64,000 nt of DNA from an uncultured Angelakisella sp. (GCA_934524965.1 CAKSYU010000002.1:1-64000), one strand, 5' to 3'; numbered from the stretch's first letter, positions 8,321 through 17,313 are shown. Made by a program: numbers and translations. Notes: generated by a model from the letters alone, not told the origin.

Positions 8321-10909
8321 TCAGTGGGCTTCGCCCCATGTCCTGCCCACCTTGGCGTCTACCAGCAGCGGGACGGAAAGGGAAGCAGCGGCTTCCATCT
8401 CCTGCCGCACCAGCTCCCGCACCGCATCGGCGGTTTCCTGTGGGGTCTCCACAATCAGCTCATCATGCACCTGCAGGATAAGGCGGGCAGCAGGGACTTC
8501 CCTGCGCAGACGGCGGTACACCCGCACCATTGCAATTTTAATGATGTCGGCAGCGGTCCCTTGAATCGGGGTGTTCATTGCCACCCGCTCACCGAAGGCG
8601 CGCTGTACCCGATTGGAGGCACGCAGCTCCGGCAGCGGGCGGCGGCGTCCGAACAGCGTTTGTGCATAGCCCTTTTCCTTTGCCTCCTCAATCGCGTGCT
8701 CCAAATAGGCGGCAATGCCGCTGTAGGTCTTTTTGTAGTTCTTGATATAGGTATCGGCCTCCTGTATCGAGACTCCGATATCCCGAGAGAGGGAAAATGC
8801 GCCAATGCCGTACACGATGCCGAAATTGACCGCCTTGGCGCGGGAGCGCATCTGCGGCGTTACAAATGCCTCCGGCAGATCAAATACCTGCGCTGCGGTG
8901 CGGGTGTGGATATCCACGCCCTCGCGGAATGCTTCGATCATTGCGGTATCGTTTGCCAGTGCCGCCAGCACCCGCAGCTCAATTTGCGAATAGTCGGCAT
9001 CGACCAGCAGATTGCCCTCCTCCGCCTCAAAGAAATCCCTCATGCGGCTGCCCGGCTCGGTGCGAATGGGAATGTTCTGCATGTTCGGCTCGGCGCTGCT
9101 GATGCGTCCGGTTCGGGTATCGGTCTGACGGAACACCGAACGGATCCGGCTGTCTGCCCCGATGGTATCCTTCAGTCCCTCCACGTAGGTGGAGGAGAGT
9201 TTTTTATACTTACGGTATTCCAGGATCTTGCTGACGATGGGGTGGTAGGGGATCAGTTCCTCCAGCACCTCGGCATTGGTGGAATAGCCGCTTTTGGTCT
9301 TTTTCTTGGCAGGCAGCTCCAGCTTGCCGAACAGCACTTCGCCGAGCTGACGGGGGGAATTGATATTGAACTCGCCGCCCGCAAGGGTGTAGATCTCCTG
9401 CTCCAGCGCGGCGGTCAGTCCGTCCAGATAGACACCGAATTCCCGCAGCCCCTCGCGGTCGATGCGGAAGCCGGTCAGTTCCATCGAGGCAAGCACCTCG
9501 CAGAGCGGCTGCTCCACCTCCCGCAGCAGCTTTTGCTGACCGTTCGCTTCCAGCTCCCGCTCCAGCAGTGGGGAAAGCTGACACAGCCCCATGCACTCCC
9601 GCGCCAAGGGCAGCAGCTCCTCCGGCGCTTCCGCCGCGGGGAGAGAAAGCCCGTGCTGCGCCAGCTGGCGCTCCACGGCATAATCGCTGGCGTTGGGATT
9701 GAGCAGGTAGCCCGCCAAACCGGTATCCAACCACAGATCTGCGAAATCGAGCCCCGCTTTGAGCGCCGCCTTGTAATAGGGCTTGGCATCGGCGGCGATT
9801 TTGGGATTGGGGAGGGTAAATATTTTCTGCCACAGGGCGGCGGAGGGTTCTTCGCAGCCCACAAGGGTCTCCCCGCACAGCAGGCACAGGGCGGCGGGGG
9901 CGCCGTCCTCGCCCCAGTGGGCGGAAAGTACCAGCGGCGCGTCCGCTGTCCAACCGGAAAGGTCGGTTTCCTCAGTCAGCGGGGCGAAACAAAGGACAGG
10001 GGTATCCTCCTGCGGCTGCGGTTCCTCCGGCAGCGTTTCCGGCGCAGTAAGCCCCAAACGGGTGATGAGCCGGTTCAGCTCCAGGCGGGAAAGGAACGCG
10101 TACAAGGCGTCCTCCTGACGGGGCTGGGGCTTCAGCTCGCTCCATGCCGGCACCGGCACCTCGCAGCAGATGGTGCCCAGCTCGCGGCTGAGGGCAGCGC
10201 TTTCCCGCCCCTCGGTCAGCTTTTTGCGCAGGGAGGGGGTCAGCTCCAGCTCCTCCAGATGGGCATAGATATATTCGATGGTGTGGTATTTTTGAATAAG
10301 GGCAAGGGCGCCCTTTTCCCCGATGCCGGCAACGCCGGGAATGTTATCGGAGGTATCGCCCATCAGCGCCTTGACCTCGATGAGTGCTTTCGGCTCCACG
10401 CCGTATTTTTCATGGATCGCGGCGGGGTCCATCATCTCGTAGACGGCGCCCTGCGGGGCGGTCTTTGCCAAGATGACACTGACCTTATCGGTGATAAGCT
10501 GGAGCGAATCCCGATCGCCGGTGCAGATGAGGACGGTATCGCCGTTCTGCTCCCCCTGCCGTGCCAGACTGCCAAGAATGTCATCTGCCTCGTAGCCCTC
10601 CACTTCCAGAATGGGGTAGCCCAAAAGCCGCAGCATCTCCTTGACCAGCGGCATCTGCTGACGAAGCTCCTCCGGCATTCCCTTACGGGTGCCCTTGTAC
10701 TGCTCGTACATTTTGTGACGGAAGGTGGGAGCGTGCAGATCGAAGGCGAAGGCGACGGCATCCGGCTTCTGCTCCTCGATGAGCTTGTAAATGATATTGA
10801 AAAAGCCATAGACGGCATTGGTATAGACGCCCTCGCGGGTGGAGAGCAGCCGCACGCCGTAAAAGGCGCGGTTCACAATGCTGTTGGCATCAAAGGCAAG
10901 GACTTTCAT
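8321..10909 (-). CDS. polA: DNA polymerase I
   Basis: The 862-residue enzyme fills gaps and removes RNA primers. N-terminal 5'-3' exonuclease: FDANSIVNRAFYG, GYEADDILG, and the helix-hairpin-helix DNIPGVAGIGEKGA. Polymerase motif A (DADYSQIELR, about 636), motif B (RSRAKAVNFGIVYGIG, about 680) and motif C (LQVHDELIVE, about 813) are intact. The central 3'-5' exonuclease region lacks the FDTE, NxxxD and YxxxD residues, so proofreading is probably absent, as in many Firmicutes. The start is the ATG at 10909 after a perfect AAGGAGGT; an earlier in-frame start at 10945 lacks a ribosome site. Confidence 0.95.
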   Translation of the reverse strand: MKVLAFDANSIVNRAFYGVRLLSTREGVYTNAVYGFFNIIYKLIEEQKPDAVAFAFDLHAPTFRHKMYEQYKGTRKGMPEELRQQMPLVKEMLRLLGYPILEVEGYEADDILGSLARQGEQNGDTVLICTGDRDSLQLITDKVSVILAKTAPQGAVYEMMDPAAIHEKYGVEPKALIEVKALMGDTSDNIPGVAGIGEKGALALIQKYHTIEYIYAHLEELELTPSLRKKLTEGRESAALSRELGTICCEVPVPAWSELKPQPRQEDALYAFLSRLELNRLITRLGLTAPETLPEEPQPQEDTPVLCFAPLTEETDLSGWTADAPLVLSAHWGEDGAPAALCLLCGETLVGCEEPSAALWQKIFTLPNPKIAADAKPYYKAALKAGLDFADLWLDTGLAGYLLNPNASDYAVERQLAQHGLSLPAAEAPEELLPLARECMGLCQLSPLLERELEANGQQKLLREVEQPLCEVLASMELTGFRIDREGLREFGVYLDGLTAALEQEIYTLAGGEFNINSPRQLGEVLFGKLELPAKKKTKSGYSTNAEVLEELIPYHPIVSKILEYRKYKKLSSTYVEGLKDTIGADSRIRSVFRQTDTRTGRISSAEPNMQNIPIRTEPGSRMRDFFEAEEGNLLVDADYSQIELRVLAALANDTAMIEAFREGVDIHTRTAAQVFDLPEAFVTPQMRSRAKAVNFGIVYGIGAFSLSRDIGVSIQEADTYIKNYKKTYSGIAAYLEHAIEEAKEKGYAQTLFGRRRPLPELRASNRVQRAFGERVAMNTPIQGTAADIIKIAMVRVYRRLRREVPAARLILQVHDELIVETPQETADAVRELVRQEMEAAASLSVPLLVDAKVGRTWGEAH

Positions 10910-10998
10910 GGGGTGACCTCCTTGGGGGAGTTTTGGATAAGACAAGTAACAAGCCGCTTCAGTCGGATTTTTTTACAGGATTTTTTACAGGATATTAT

Positions 10999-11027
10999 AT
11001 TATACCATATTCTCCCCCAAAGGGAAA
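10999..11027 (-). promoter_or_regulatory. polA promoter
   Basis: Minus strand: TATAAT (10999-11004) with a weak -35 TTTCCC (11022-11027) 17 bp away. The leader between it and polA contains a short direct repeat, ATCCTGTAAAAA twice in a row (about 10968-10993). Confidence 0.5.
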
Positions 11028-11060
11028 GCGAAATCCCATTCATTTTGGGCGGCAAAGGAT

Positions 11061-11089
11061 TTGTCTCCCGCTGCCAAAGCTGGTATAAT
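11061..11089 (+). promoter_or_regulatory. Promoter of the NimA-like gene
   Basis: TTGTCT (11061-11066), a 17-bp spacer and TATAAT (11084-11089). The box positions rule out the longer in-frame start at 11061 for the downstream gene. Confidence 0.8.
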
Positions 11090-11117
11090 GGAGAAAATGC
11101 AAAGGGAGGCATATTCT

Positions 11118-11588
11118 ATGCGGGAAATGCGGCGGAAAGACCGCCTGGTGACCGACCGGGCGGCGATAAAAGAGATCGTGGCGGCGTGCGATGTGCTGCG
11201 GCTGGGGCTGGCAGACGGGGACTATCCCTACATTGTGCCGATGAACTTTGGCTGGGAGGAACAGGGCGGACAGCTTCTCTTTTACCTGCATGGGGCAGCA
11301 GAGGGCAGAAAAGCCGAGCTGATGCGGCAGAATGGCGTCTGCTCGTTCCAGATGGACTGTGACCACCGCACCGAGCTGCAGCCCAACGGCATGACCACCC
11401 GCTACCGTTGCCTGATGGGGAAAGCCACCATTCGGCAGCTGACTGAGGAGGAAAAGCCCCGCGCCATGCACATTTTAAGCGGGCGCTATTTCCCTGACGC
11501 GCCCGACTGCCCGCCGCAGGCACTGGCACGTACCGCCATGTGGCAGCTGACCGTTACCGAATGGAGCGGGAAGGAGAACAAAGCGTAA
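11118..11588 (+). CDS. NimA-like pyridoxamine 5'-phosphate oxidase family flavoprotein
   Basis: A 156-residue protein starting MREMRRKDRLVTD, followed by VAACDVLRLGLADGDYPYIVPMNFGW. This is the pattern of the NimA subgroup of the FMN-binding split-barrel family, whose best-known members reduce nitroimidazoles; most homologues have no proven substrate. A conserved histidine is expected near the YLHGAAEGRKAELM segment and is present. The start is fixed by GGGAGG 9 bp upstream and by the promoter, which overlaps the longer frame. It is transcribed alone and divergently from polA. Confidence 0.8.
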   Translation: MREMRRKDRLVTDRAAIKEIVAACDVLRLGLADGDYPYIVPMNFGWEEQGGQLLFYLHGAAEGRKAELMRQNGVCSFQMDCDHRTELQPNGMTTRYRCLMGKATIRQLTEEEKPRAMHILSGRYFPDAPDCPPQALARTAMWQLTVTEWSGKENKA

Positions 11589-11594
11589 TACCCC

Positions 11595-11634
11595 AAAAAG
11601 CTCACCCCCGCAGGTAATTATGCCTGTGGGGGTG
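11595..11634 (-). terminator. Terminator, mainly for the minus-strand TRAP/Tm-1 operon
   Basis: CACCCCCGCAGG (11603-11614) pairs with CCTGTGGGGGTG (11623-11634). On the minus strand the stem is followed by GAGCTTTTTGG. On the plus strand it also lies just after the NimA-like stop but lacks a T-run. Confidence 0.75.
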
Positions 11635-11657
11635 AAAGTATGGAAGGAGAAGATTTT

Positions 11658-12500
11658 TTATTTCTGCACGCTCTTGAATTCCTGTACGGTCTGACGGATC
11701 GCCCGCTCCACGGGGATACGCTCCATGCTGGAGGCGCCGATGAAGCCTACGGCGCAGGTCTCACGGAATACACGGGCAAAGTCTGCCGCGCTTTCGATAG
11801 CGCCGCCATGGCACAGGGGAATAATCTCCGGATTGACCTTCAGACCGGCAGAGAGCACCTTCTGCACCTTTTCGATGGCTTCCTCAAGGGTGCAGGCGCA
11901 GCCCGCGCCGATATCGCCGCCGGAGGTAAGCCCCGCGTGCGCCGCCAGAATATCGGCTCCCGCTGCCGCCATCGCACGCGCGTCCTCCTCGGTATAGACA
12001 TAGCCGATGGTCAAAAAGCCTTTTTCGTGCGCCAGACGCAGCATGGCGGCTTCCCGCTCGTACCCCAGCCCGACGCTTTCGATCTCCTCACGGAACTTGC
12101 CGCTGAACTTGCCCACCGTGGGGTAATTGATGACGCCGGAAAAACCGATCTCCGCCAAATCGTCCAAGAACTTATCCATATCGCGGGTCGGGTCCACACC
12201 GAACACGCCCGCCGCTACCGGCATGTGATGTACCACGGGCAGGATCAGGTCGCGTCCCATCTCATATACGATGCGGTTGGCATCGCCCACCGGCAGGTTG
12301 CCGATAATGGAGCTGTGCCCATTGATGCGGAAGTAGCCGGAATTATAGACGACCGCCATATCGGTGCCGGCGCTTTCCAGCACTCTGCCCACGATGCCGG
12401 CGCCCGCCCCGCTGATGATAACAGGGACACCCGCTTGTATCTCAGCCCGCATTTTATTCAGTGTCTCCTCGCGGGAGACTCTGCATTGCACCTGTTTCAT
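11658..12500 (-). CDS. PEP-hydrolase-like TIM-barrel protein (C-terminal half of a Tm-1-type protein)
   Basis: The 280-residue protein has a barrel opening with MRAEIQAGVPVIISGAGAGIVG, then VVYNSGYFRINGH, PVAAGVFGVDPTRDM and GASSMERIPVERAI. It matches the phosphoenolpyruvate-hydrolase-like TIM-barrel family that forms the C-terminal part of plant Tm-1 and fungal homologues. The true bacterial substrate is unknown. The ATG at 12500 follows GAAAGGG; an ATG at 12521 is possible. It directly follows the UPF0261 gene, the N-terminal half of the same fusion, and ends the operon. Confidence 0.82.
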   Translation of the reverse strand: MKQVQCRVSREETLNKMRAEIQAGVPVIISGAGAGIVGRVLESAGTDMAVVYNSGYFRINGHSSIIGNLPVGDANRIVYEMGRDLILPVVHHMPVAAGVFGVDPTRDMDKFLDDLAEIGFSGVINYPTVGKFSGKFREEIESVGLGYEREAAMLRLAHEKGFLTIGYVYTEEDARAMAAAGADILAAHAGLTSGGDIGAGCACTLEEAIEKVQKVLSAGLKVNPEIIPLCHGGAIESAADFARVFRETCAVGFIGASSMERIPVERAIRQTVQEFKSVQK

Positions 12501-12522
12501 ATTTTCTATGCCCTTTCTCATT

Positions 12523-13770
12523 TTATCCGTGAATGACCGACTGCCAGTTGACCATCGACATCAGCTGTTTGACCAGCAGTTCCGCAAATTCCTTATCATT
12601 GATGTGATGGTCGCTGCAGATCACCGGAACGTTCTCCGGCATGCTGCTGACCAGCTCGTAGGTAAAGGCCGCATCGATCTTGGGGTCGTAAAACACATTC
12701 CCCGCCTTATCCACCTCGCTGAAGCCGCGGGTGGGAACAATGACCTTGGTGTTCCCCTTGCTGTCCTTCAGCCGGTCGGCAAAGAGCCTCGCAAGCTGCT
12801 TTGCCTCTTTTTCATTGGCACGCAGCTTTAACAGGCTGCTGTTATTGTGGTAATACTTGATGTGGTCCTTCTGCTCGGGCTTGAGATATTCCTCGGGACC
12901 GATATTGATCATATCCGTCGCGCCCGGCACCACGATATAGGGGATCCCCTTTTTGACCGCCGTGCGCAGGCGCTGCGGCCCTACCACATAAGCGCCACCG
13001 GCGATCTCATCGATCAGCTCGGTGGTGGTGATATCCAGAACGCCGCAGAAGAAATCCTCCTCGATCATCTTTTCCATGATCTTTCCGCCGGAGACCCCGC
13101 GGGCATGGAATATCAGTATCTCGTAACCCATTTCCTCCAGCAGCTCACGGCAGCGCTGCACGCAGGGCGTCGTCACCCCGAAGCAGGTGATGGCGATGCT
13201 CTTTTTGCCGTTCTTCGCCAGACGCGGCATCCGTGCCATGCTGTCGATGATGCGGGCAGCTTCGGTGAGGATATGGACGCTCATAAAATTGAGACTTTGG
13301 ATATCCACCACCGAGTTGATGAGCAAGATATCCTGCCCCTGCACATAGGGCAGGGTATTGCCGCTTGCCATGGTGCCTACCACGACCTTGGGAAGTCCCA
13401 GCGGGAGCTGCTGCATGGCGCCGGTGGCAATGGTCGTGCCGCCGCTGCCGCCCAGCGAAATGATCCCGTCCAGTCTGCCCTCCCGCAGCAGGCGGCGGGT
13501 AAGGGTGGTAAGCCCCGTCACCATGTACTTGCTGGCTTCGCTGCGCAGCAGCGTCTGCTGTACAGTGGAAAACGGTACCGACGCCGCCTCTGCCACCTGC
13601 TCCTGCGTGTAGTCGATGGGATAAGTCTTTTCGGTCTCCCGCAGTGCTACATCTATAATGTAGGCGTGGTTGCCGCAGGCTTCTACCTGCTGCTTCAGAT
13701 ACACCGCTTCCTCGCCCTTGGTATCCATGGTGGCGCAGATGTAGATATTCTTCGGCTGCTTTTCGCTCAT
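12523..13770 (-). CDS. UPF0261 / Tm-1-like ATP-binding protein
   Basis: The 415-residue protein begins with the UPF0261 hallmark IYICATMDTKGEEAVYLKQQ and contains LDGIISLGGSGGTTIATGAMQ and GLPKVVVGTMASGNTLPYV. The family forms the ATP-binding N-terminal half of the tomato Tm-1 resistance protein. Bacterial members are usually paired with the TIM-barrel gene found here downstream; the reaction is unproven. Its ATG overlaps the TRAP permease stop by 4 bp, so translation is probably coupled. Confidence 0.88.
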   Translation of the reverse strand: MSEKQPKNIYICATMDTKGEEAVYLKQQVEACGNHAYIIDVALRETEKTYPIDYTQEQVAEAASVPFSTVQQTLLRSEASKYMVTGLTTLTRRLLREGRLDGIISLGGSGGTTIATGAMQQLPLGLPKVVVGTMASGNTLPYVQGQDILLINSVVDIQSLNFMSVHILTEAARIIDSMARMPRLAKNGKKSIAITCFGVTTPCVQRCRELLEEMGYEILIFHARGVSGGKIMEKMIEEDFFCGVLDITTTELIDEIAGGAYVVGPQRLRTAVKKGIPYIVVPGATDMINIGPEEYLKPEQKDHIKYYHNNSSLLKLRANEKEAKQLARLFADRLKDSKGNTKVIVPTRGFSEVDKAGNVFYDPKIDAAFTYELVSSMPENVPVICSDHHINDKEFAELLVKQLMSMVNWQSVIHG

Positions 13771-15695
13771 GCTGTCACTTCCTTTGCGGCTTCCTTTTTA
13801 CGACGGGCAAGGTGCATAATGACCACCGTTGCCGTCAGCACCAATCCGGCGAAATCCAGTATTTCGATGGGAATGATGCAGGCGACACACGCCAGACCGG
13901 AGAGGATACGCTCGGTCACGGTGAGCTTGATCAGGAAGAAGTTTTCGCAGGTGATGATAAAGGTGAACAGGAACACCAGCACCATAAGCGTTGCCCATGC
14001 CCAGCCGCCTACCGTGCCCAAGCCGAACAGGATAGCCGGACGGAACAGGAACATAAACGGCAGCACAAATCCTGCAATTGCCAACCGCAGCGATATCCAA
14101 CAGGTCTTCATAAAGTCCGCCTTTGCCATGCCGCTTGCCACCAGACAGCCGATGGCGACCGGCGGGGTCAGGGCGCTCATTTCGCCGTAATAGAACACGA
14201 AGAAGTGTGCCGCCAGCAGCGGTACGCCGAAGGTGGTAAGCGCCGGTGCGCCCAGCAGCGCGCACAAAACATAGGCAGGGGCGGCGGGCATTCCCATCCC
14301 GAAGATCAGGCAGCTGATCGCTACGAAAATACCCAGCAGGAACAGGTTATGCCCTGCCGATGCGGTAACAAACTGTGAGATCTTGGAGGGCAGGCCGGTT
14401 GCGGTCAGGATCTGCACCACAACACCCATGACGCCCAGCACCACGGAGATGGAGGCGCAGGTTTTTGCACCCTCTTGGAAGCCCTTGATCACCTTGGTAA
14501 TGAAATTCTTGAGCGATTGCAAAATCGGCATACCGCGCTTAAACTGCTTTACCAAGCCCACCACCATCATGGTGATGATGGCAAAGAACAGGGAAAGCTG
14601 TGCCGAATAATTCTTAATGAGGAAAATAACCAGCACGACCAACGGAATAATATAAACAAGGAACTCGCCGATGGCTTCCTTGAACTTTGGCAGGGTGTCA
14701 TCTACGACCTTTTCATCGCCCAGCTTGATTGCCTTGATGTAGACCGAAAGGGAGATACCGAGATAGTACAGCAACGCGGGCGTAATCCCCAGCACCACGA
14801 TGGTGATGTAAGGGGTATTGGTCCAGCTGGCAATGATAAATGCCGCAGCATTCATGACGGGCGGCAGAATGGCGCCGCCGGTGGAGGCGGATGCCTCACA
14901 CGCCGCTGCGAATTCCGGTGGGTAGCCGCGCTTTTTCATGAGTGGAATGGAGATGGAGCCGGTCATGGAGATATTCGCCGCTACGCTGCCCGTTACCGAG
15001 CCGATAAGCCCCGAGGAGATGACTGCGACCTGCGCACCGCCGGAGCGCACCTTACCACTGGCGCTCATTGCCACATTCATGATGCTTTGCAGCGCACCGA
15101 AGGCGCTCATCATACCCGCAAACAGCGAGAACAGGATAATGGTATTGGCGGTAATCTGCCCCAGCATGCCGAATACGCCGGTGAAGTTGGTGGTGGAGTA
15201 GGTGATCAGGCGCTTGACACTGAGCCCACCATGCCACAAAAAGCCCGGCAGATGCGGTCCGAAGTAGCCGTAAGCCAGCATGACGACCACGATGATAGGA
15301 ATGACCTTACCCCACGCCATATAGGTGGCAATGAGAAATACCAGCAGATAAATAGCGCCAGAGACGATCTGCCCCGTGGTGTAGTTGCCCATTGCCTCCA
15401 GGTACTGGTCGTGGTGGGCATAAATGAATATGGTATCTGCCAGTATTGCAACTGCGCAGATCACGCACAGAATATTTTTTAACTTGCTTTTGGTATTGGC
15501 TGCCGGTATGCGCAGCGTGGTTAAGAACAAAATCAAAAAGCAGCCCAAAAAGTGGATCATGATATGCCGGTAAGAGCTGACGATAGTAAATCTTGCCGCC
15601 AAGAAGTGATAGATGCCCAGCGCCGCCGCTATCACGGCGATGAGGGTATCTATGGTCTTCACCAGACGGCTTTTCCCTCCAATGGTGCTTTCCAT
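13767..15695 (-). CDS. TRAP transporter fused 4TM/12TM permease
   Basis: The 642-residue protein has about 16 or more hydrophobic helices and is a DctQ-DctM fusion of the type that works with TAXI solute-binding proteins. The DctM part shows GLIGSVTGSVAANISMTGS, KRGYPPEFAAACEASASTGG and PPVMNAAAFIIASW near the middle and GMGMPAAPAYVLCALLGAPAL later. It uses the ion gradient to import an organic acid bound by the partner lipoprotein at 15811. The substrate cannot be read from sequence. A GGAGG site lies 5-9 bp before the ATG. Confidence 0.92.
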   Translation of the reverse strand: MESTIGGKSRLVKTIDTLIAVIAAALGIYHFLAARFTIVSSYRHIMIHFLGCFLILFLTTLRIPAANTKSKLKNILCVICAVAILADTIFIYAHHDQYLEAMGNYTTGQIVSGAIYLLVFLIATYMAWGKVIPIIVVVMLAYGYFGPHLPGFLWHGGLSVKRLITYSTTNFTGVFGMLGQITANTIILFSLFAGMMSAFGALQSIMNVAMSASGKVRSGGAQVAVISSGLIGSVTGSVAANISMTGSISIPLMKKRGYPPEFAAACEASASTGGAILPPVMNAAAFIIASWTNTPYITIVVLGITPALLYYLGISLSVYIKAIKLGDEKVVDDTLPKFKEAIGEFLVYIIPLVVLVIFLIKNYSAQLSLFFAIITMMVVGLVKQFKRGMPILQSLKNFITKVIKGFQEGAKTCASISVVLGVMGVVVQILTATGLPSKISQFVTASAGHNLFLLGIFVAISCLIFGMGMPAAPAYVLCALLGAPALTTFGVPLLAAHFFVFYYGEMSALTPPVAIGCLVASGMAKADFMKTCWISLRLAIAGFVLPFMFLFRPAILFGLGTVGGWAWATLMVLVFLFTFIITCENFFLIKLTVTERILSGLACVACIIPIEILDFAGLVLTATVVIMHLARRKKEAAKEVTA

Positions 15696-15745
15696 GGCTT
15701 ACCTCCTCTTGCAATGTCACTTGCTTTCTTAAATTTTGATGAAAT

Positions 15746-15775
15746 GTCCCTGCCCCGAACAGTCAGAGCAGGGAC
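15746..15775 (-). other. Intergenic hairpin between binding protein and permease
   Basis: GTCCCTGC and GCAGGGAC pair (8 bp) across a 14-nt loop in the 115-bp gap between the TAXI gene and the permease. No T-run follows, so it is more likely a partial terminator or a 3' stabiliser that lets more binding protein than permease be made. Confidence 0.55.
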
Positions 15776-15810
15776 AATGCGGTTTTTATGCTGTTTTGTT
15801 TGCGGTAATA

Positions 15811-16836
15811 TTACTCGCCGTACACGGTAAAGCTGTCATCCCACAGACCGGCTTCCTTCAGGGCGCGGGCAGCGCCGGGGTGGAACGGAATGGAGGGAAC
15901 GCATACGCTGGTGAGATAGTCCTTGAGGACCTTGAGATCCTGAGAGATGTTGCCCAGCGCGTCGATATTATCGATACAGGTCTTTACGAAGGTATAAACG
16001 GCTTCCTCGTTGACATTGGCTCCGAAGACGCACACGCCAGAATTACGGGCGGCGTAGCGCACCTCGCCCTCGGGGATAGAGGAATCGTTGGCGTTGGTCA
16101 TCGCCTGATAAGCGATACCGTCATTGGCGGCGTGCAGCTTTTCGCCCACTTCCTCGCTCATCGGCAGAATGACGAGATCACGGGTGGTGCACAGCTCGAT
16201 GATGCCGGAGGCGGGAATGCCATTGGACCAGCTGCCGCATGCGGCATCCACACGACCGTCCTTCAGCGCCTCCCATGCATCGCTCCAGCCGAAGTACTCG
16301 ATGTTGGCCTTGCCGGTCAGCCCGTAGCAGTCAAACAGGATCTTCATGACCTCGGCGGAGGCGGAGCCCTGCTGCGGGAACGCTACGGTCTTGCCCTCCA
16401 GCTCCTCGTAGGAGGTGATGCCCTTATCGGCAGTGGTGATGATGGGCAGCATCCAGGAGACGAAGCCGAATGCCTGGCACATGGCTTCCATGGGAATGGC
16501 GGTGGTGAAGGGTGCCTCACCGTTCAGTGCCTGAATGAGGTTGATGGTGCCGGCATAACCGCCCTCCAGCTCGCCGCTGTTGATGAGATTGATGATCTCC
16601 ACGGCGCCGGTGGTCACAACGGTCGAGGTCTTCATATCGGTATTCTGGTTTACCACGGCGGACATTGCTTCCAGCGCGGTATTGGCGGTGCCGCCTACGG
16701 CATCAGTGCCAAGGCGCAGCACATAGCCCTTGGTCGGGGAGTCATTGTTTCCAGTGGGATTTTGGGTATCGCCGCAGCCTGCCAGAACGGTACACAGCAT
16801 CATGGCAGCCAGCAGCAGCGCGAGAGCCTTTTTCAT
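15811..16836 (-). CDS. TAXI-family TRAP solute-binding lipoprotein
   Basis: The 341-residue precursor starts MKKALALLLAAMMLCTVLAGC; the lipobox LAGC gives a lipid-anchored extracellular protein. The body (LRLGTDAVGGTANTALEAMSAVVN, then VVTTGAVEIINLINSGELEGGYA, and EELEGKTVAFPQQGSASAEV) is that of TAXI binding proteins. An in-frame start at 16983 was rejected because it hides the signal peptide; the ATG at 16836 has a GGAGGAA site. First gene of the TRAP/Tm-1 operon. Confidence 0.9.
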   Translation of the reverse strand: MKKALALLLAAMMLCTVLAGCGDTQNPTGNNDSPTKGYVLRLGTDAVGGTANTALEAMSAVVNQNTDMKTSTVVTTGAVEIINLINSGELEGGYAGTINLIQALNGEAPFTTAIPMEAMCQAFGFVSWMLPIITTADKGITSYEELEGKTVAFPQQGSASAEVMKILFDCYGLTGKANIEYFGWSDAWEALKDGRVDAACGSWSNGIPASGIIELCTTRDLVILPMSEEVGEKLHAANDGIAYQAMTNANDSSIPEGEVRYAARNSGVCVFGANVNEEAVYTFVKTCIDNIDALGNISQDLKVLKDYLTSVCVPSIPFHPGAARALKEAGLWDDSFTVYGE

Positions 16837-16900
16837 TTTCTGTTCCTCCGTCGAATCATCTTTTTTCTGGTTTGTTTTACGGATCCGTCCTTGCAATCTC

Positions 16901-16929
16901 ATGTTAGTGGTCATTGGGCAGAAAATCAA
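16901..16929 (-). promoter_or_regulatory. Promoter of the TRAP/Tm-1 operon
   Basis: Minus strand: TTGATT (16924-16929), 17 bp, TAACAT (16901-16906). About 65 bp before the start codon of the TAXI gene. Confidence 0.7.
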
Positions 16930-17189
16930 GCACTTTTTGTCATGTTGCACAAATTTCCGCTTAATCCATATATAAATCGACACATTTTACCCCATTTTAA
17001 CGAAGCAATTTCCGATTTATTCGTCATACTTGCCAACTTTTCCGCCTTTCTTTATGCAGGATTTTTCTGGATATCATCCTGCCTTTTTTCTATGTTTCTT
17101 TTTGCCGCTTTTTTGCCGGACGGCACTTCCCTTCTCCCTGCTTCCCTTTTGCCCTGTTCCATGGTAAAATAAGGGGCAGAATAACGGTG

Positions 17190-17288
17190 CCGGAAACGCC
17201 CGCAGGGCTGCCCGCCGAAGGCGGGCACGGCGGACGAAGTCCGCCGGCTCCGGCGCAGCCGGAGCGCCCTGCGGGCGGTTTTGCCGGC
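17190..17288. repeat. Three-hairpin cloverleaf repeat, copy 2 (best formed)
   Basis: An outer stem (CGCCCGCAGGG, 17197-17207, with CCCTGCGGGCG, 17267-17277; extended outward by GCCGGAAA / TTTTGCCGGC) encloses three directly abutting 19-nt hairpins, each with 8-bp arms and a 3-nt loop: TGCCCGCC-GAA-GGCGGGCA (17209-17227), CGGCGGAC-GAA-GTCCGCCG (17228-17246) and GCTCCGGC-GCA-GCCGGAGC (17247-17265). It lies 25 bp before trmO, in its probable leader. The rest of the 16837-17313 gap holds the TRAP promoter and AT-rich sequence without other clear features. Confidence 0.85.
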
Positions 17289-17313
17289 TGGCTAAGCACT
17301 GGAGGAGGAGCCT

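Noticed and set aside
8150-11362. 1070-codon open frame on the plus strand
   Set aside because: It is antisense to polA and rimI, arises from GC-rich third positions, has no ribosome site and no recognisable domain.
15736-17172. 478-codon plus-strand frame
   Set aside because: Antisense to the TAXI binding protein, which has a lipobox, a ribosome site and a promoter on the other strand.
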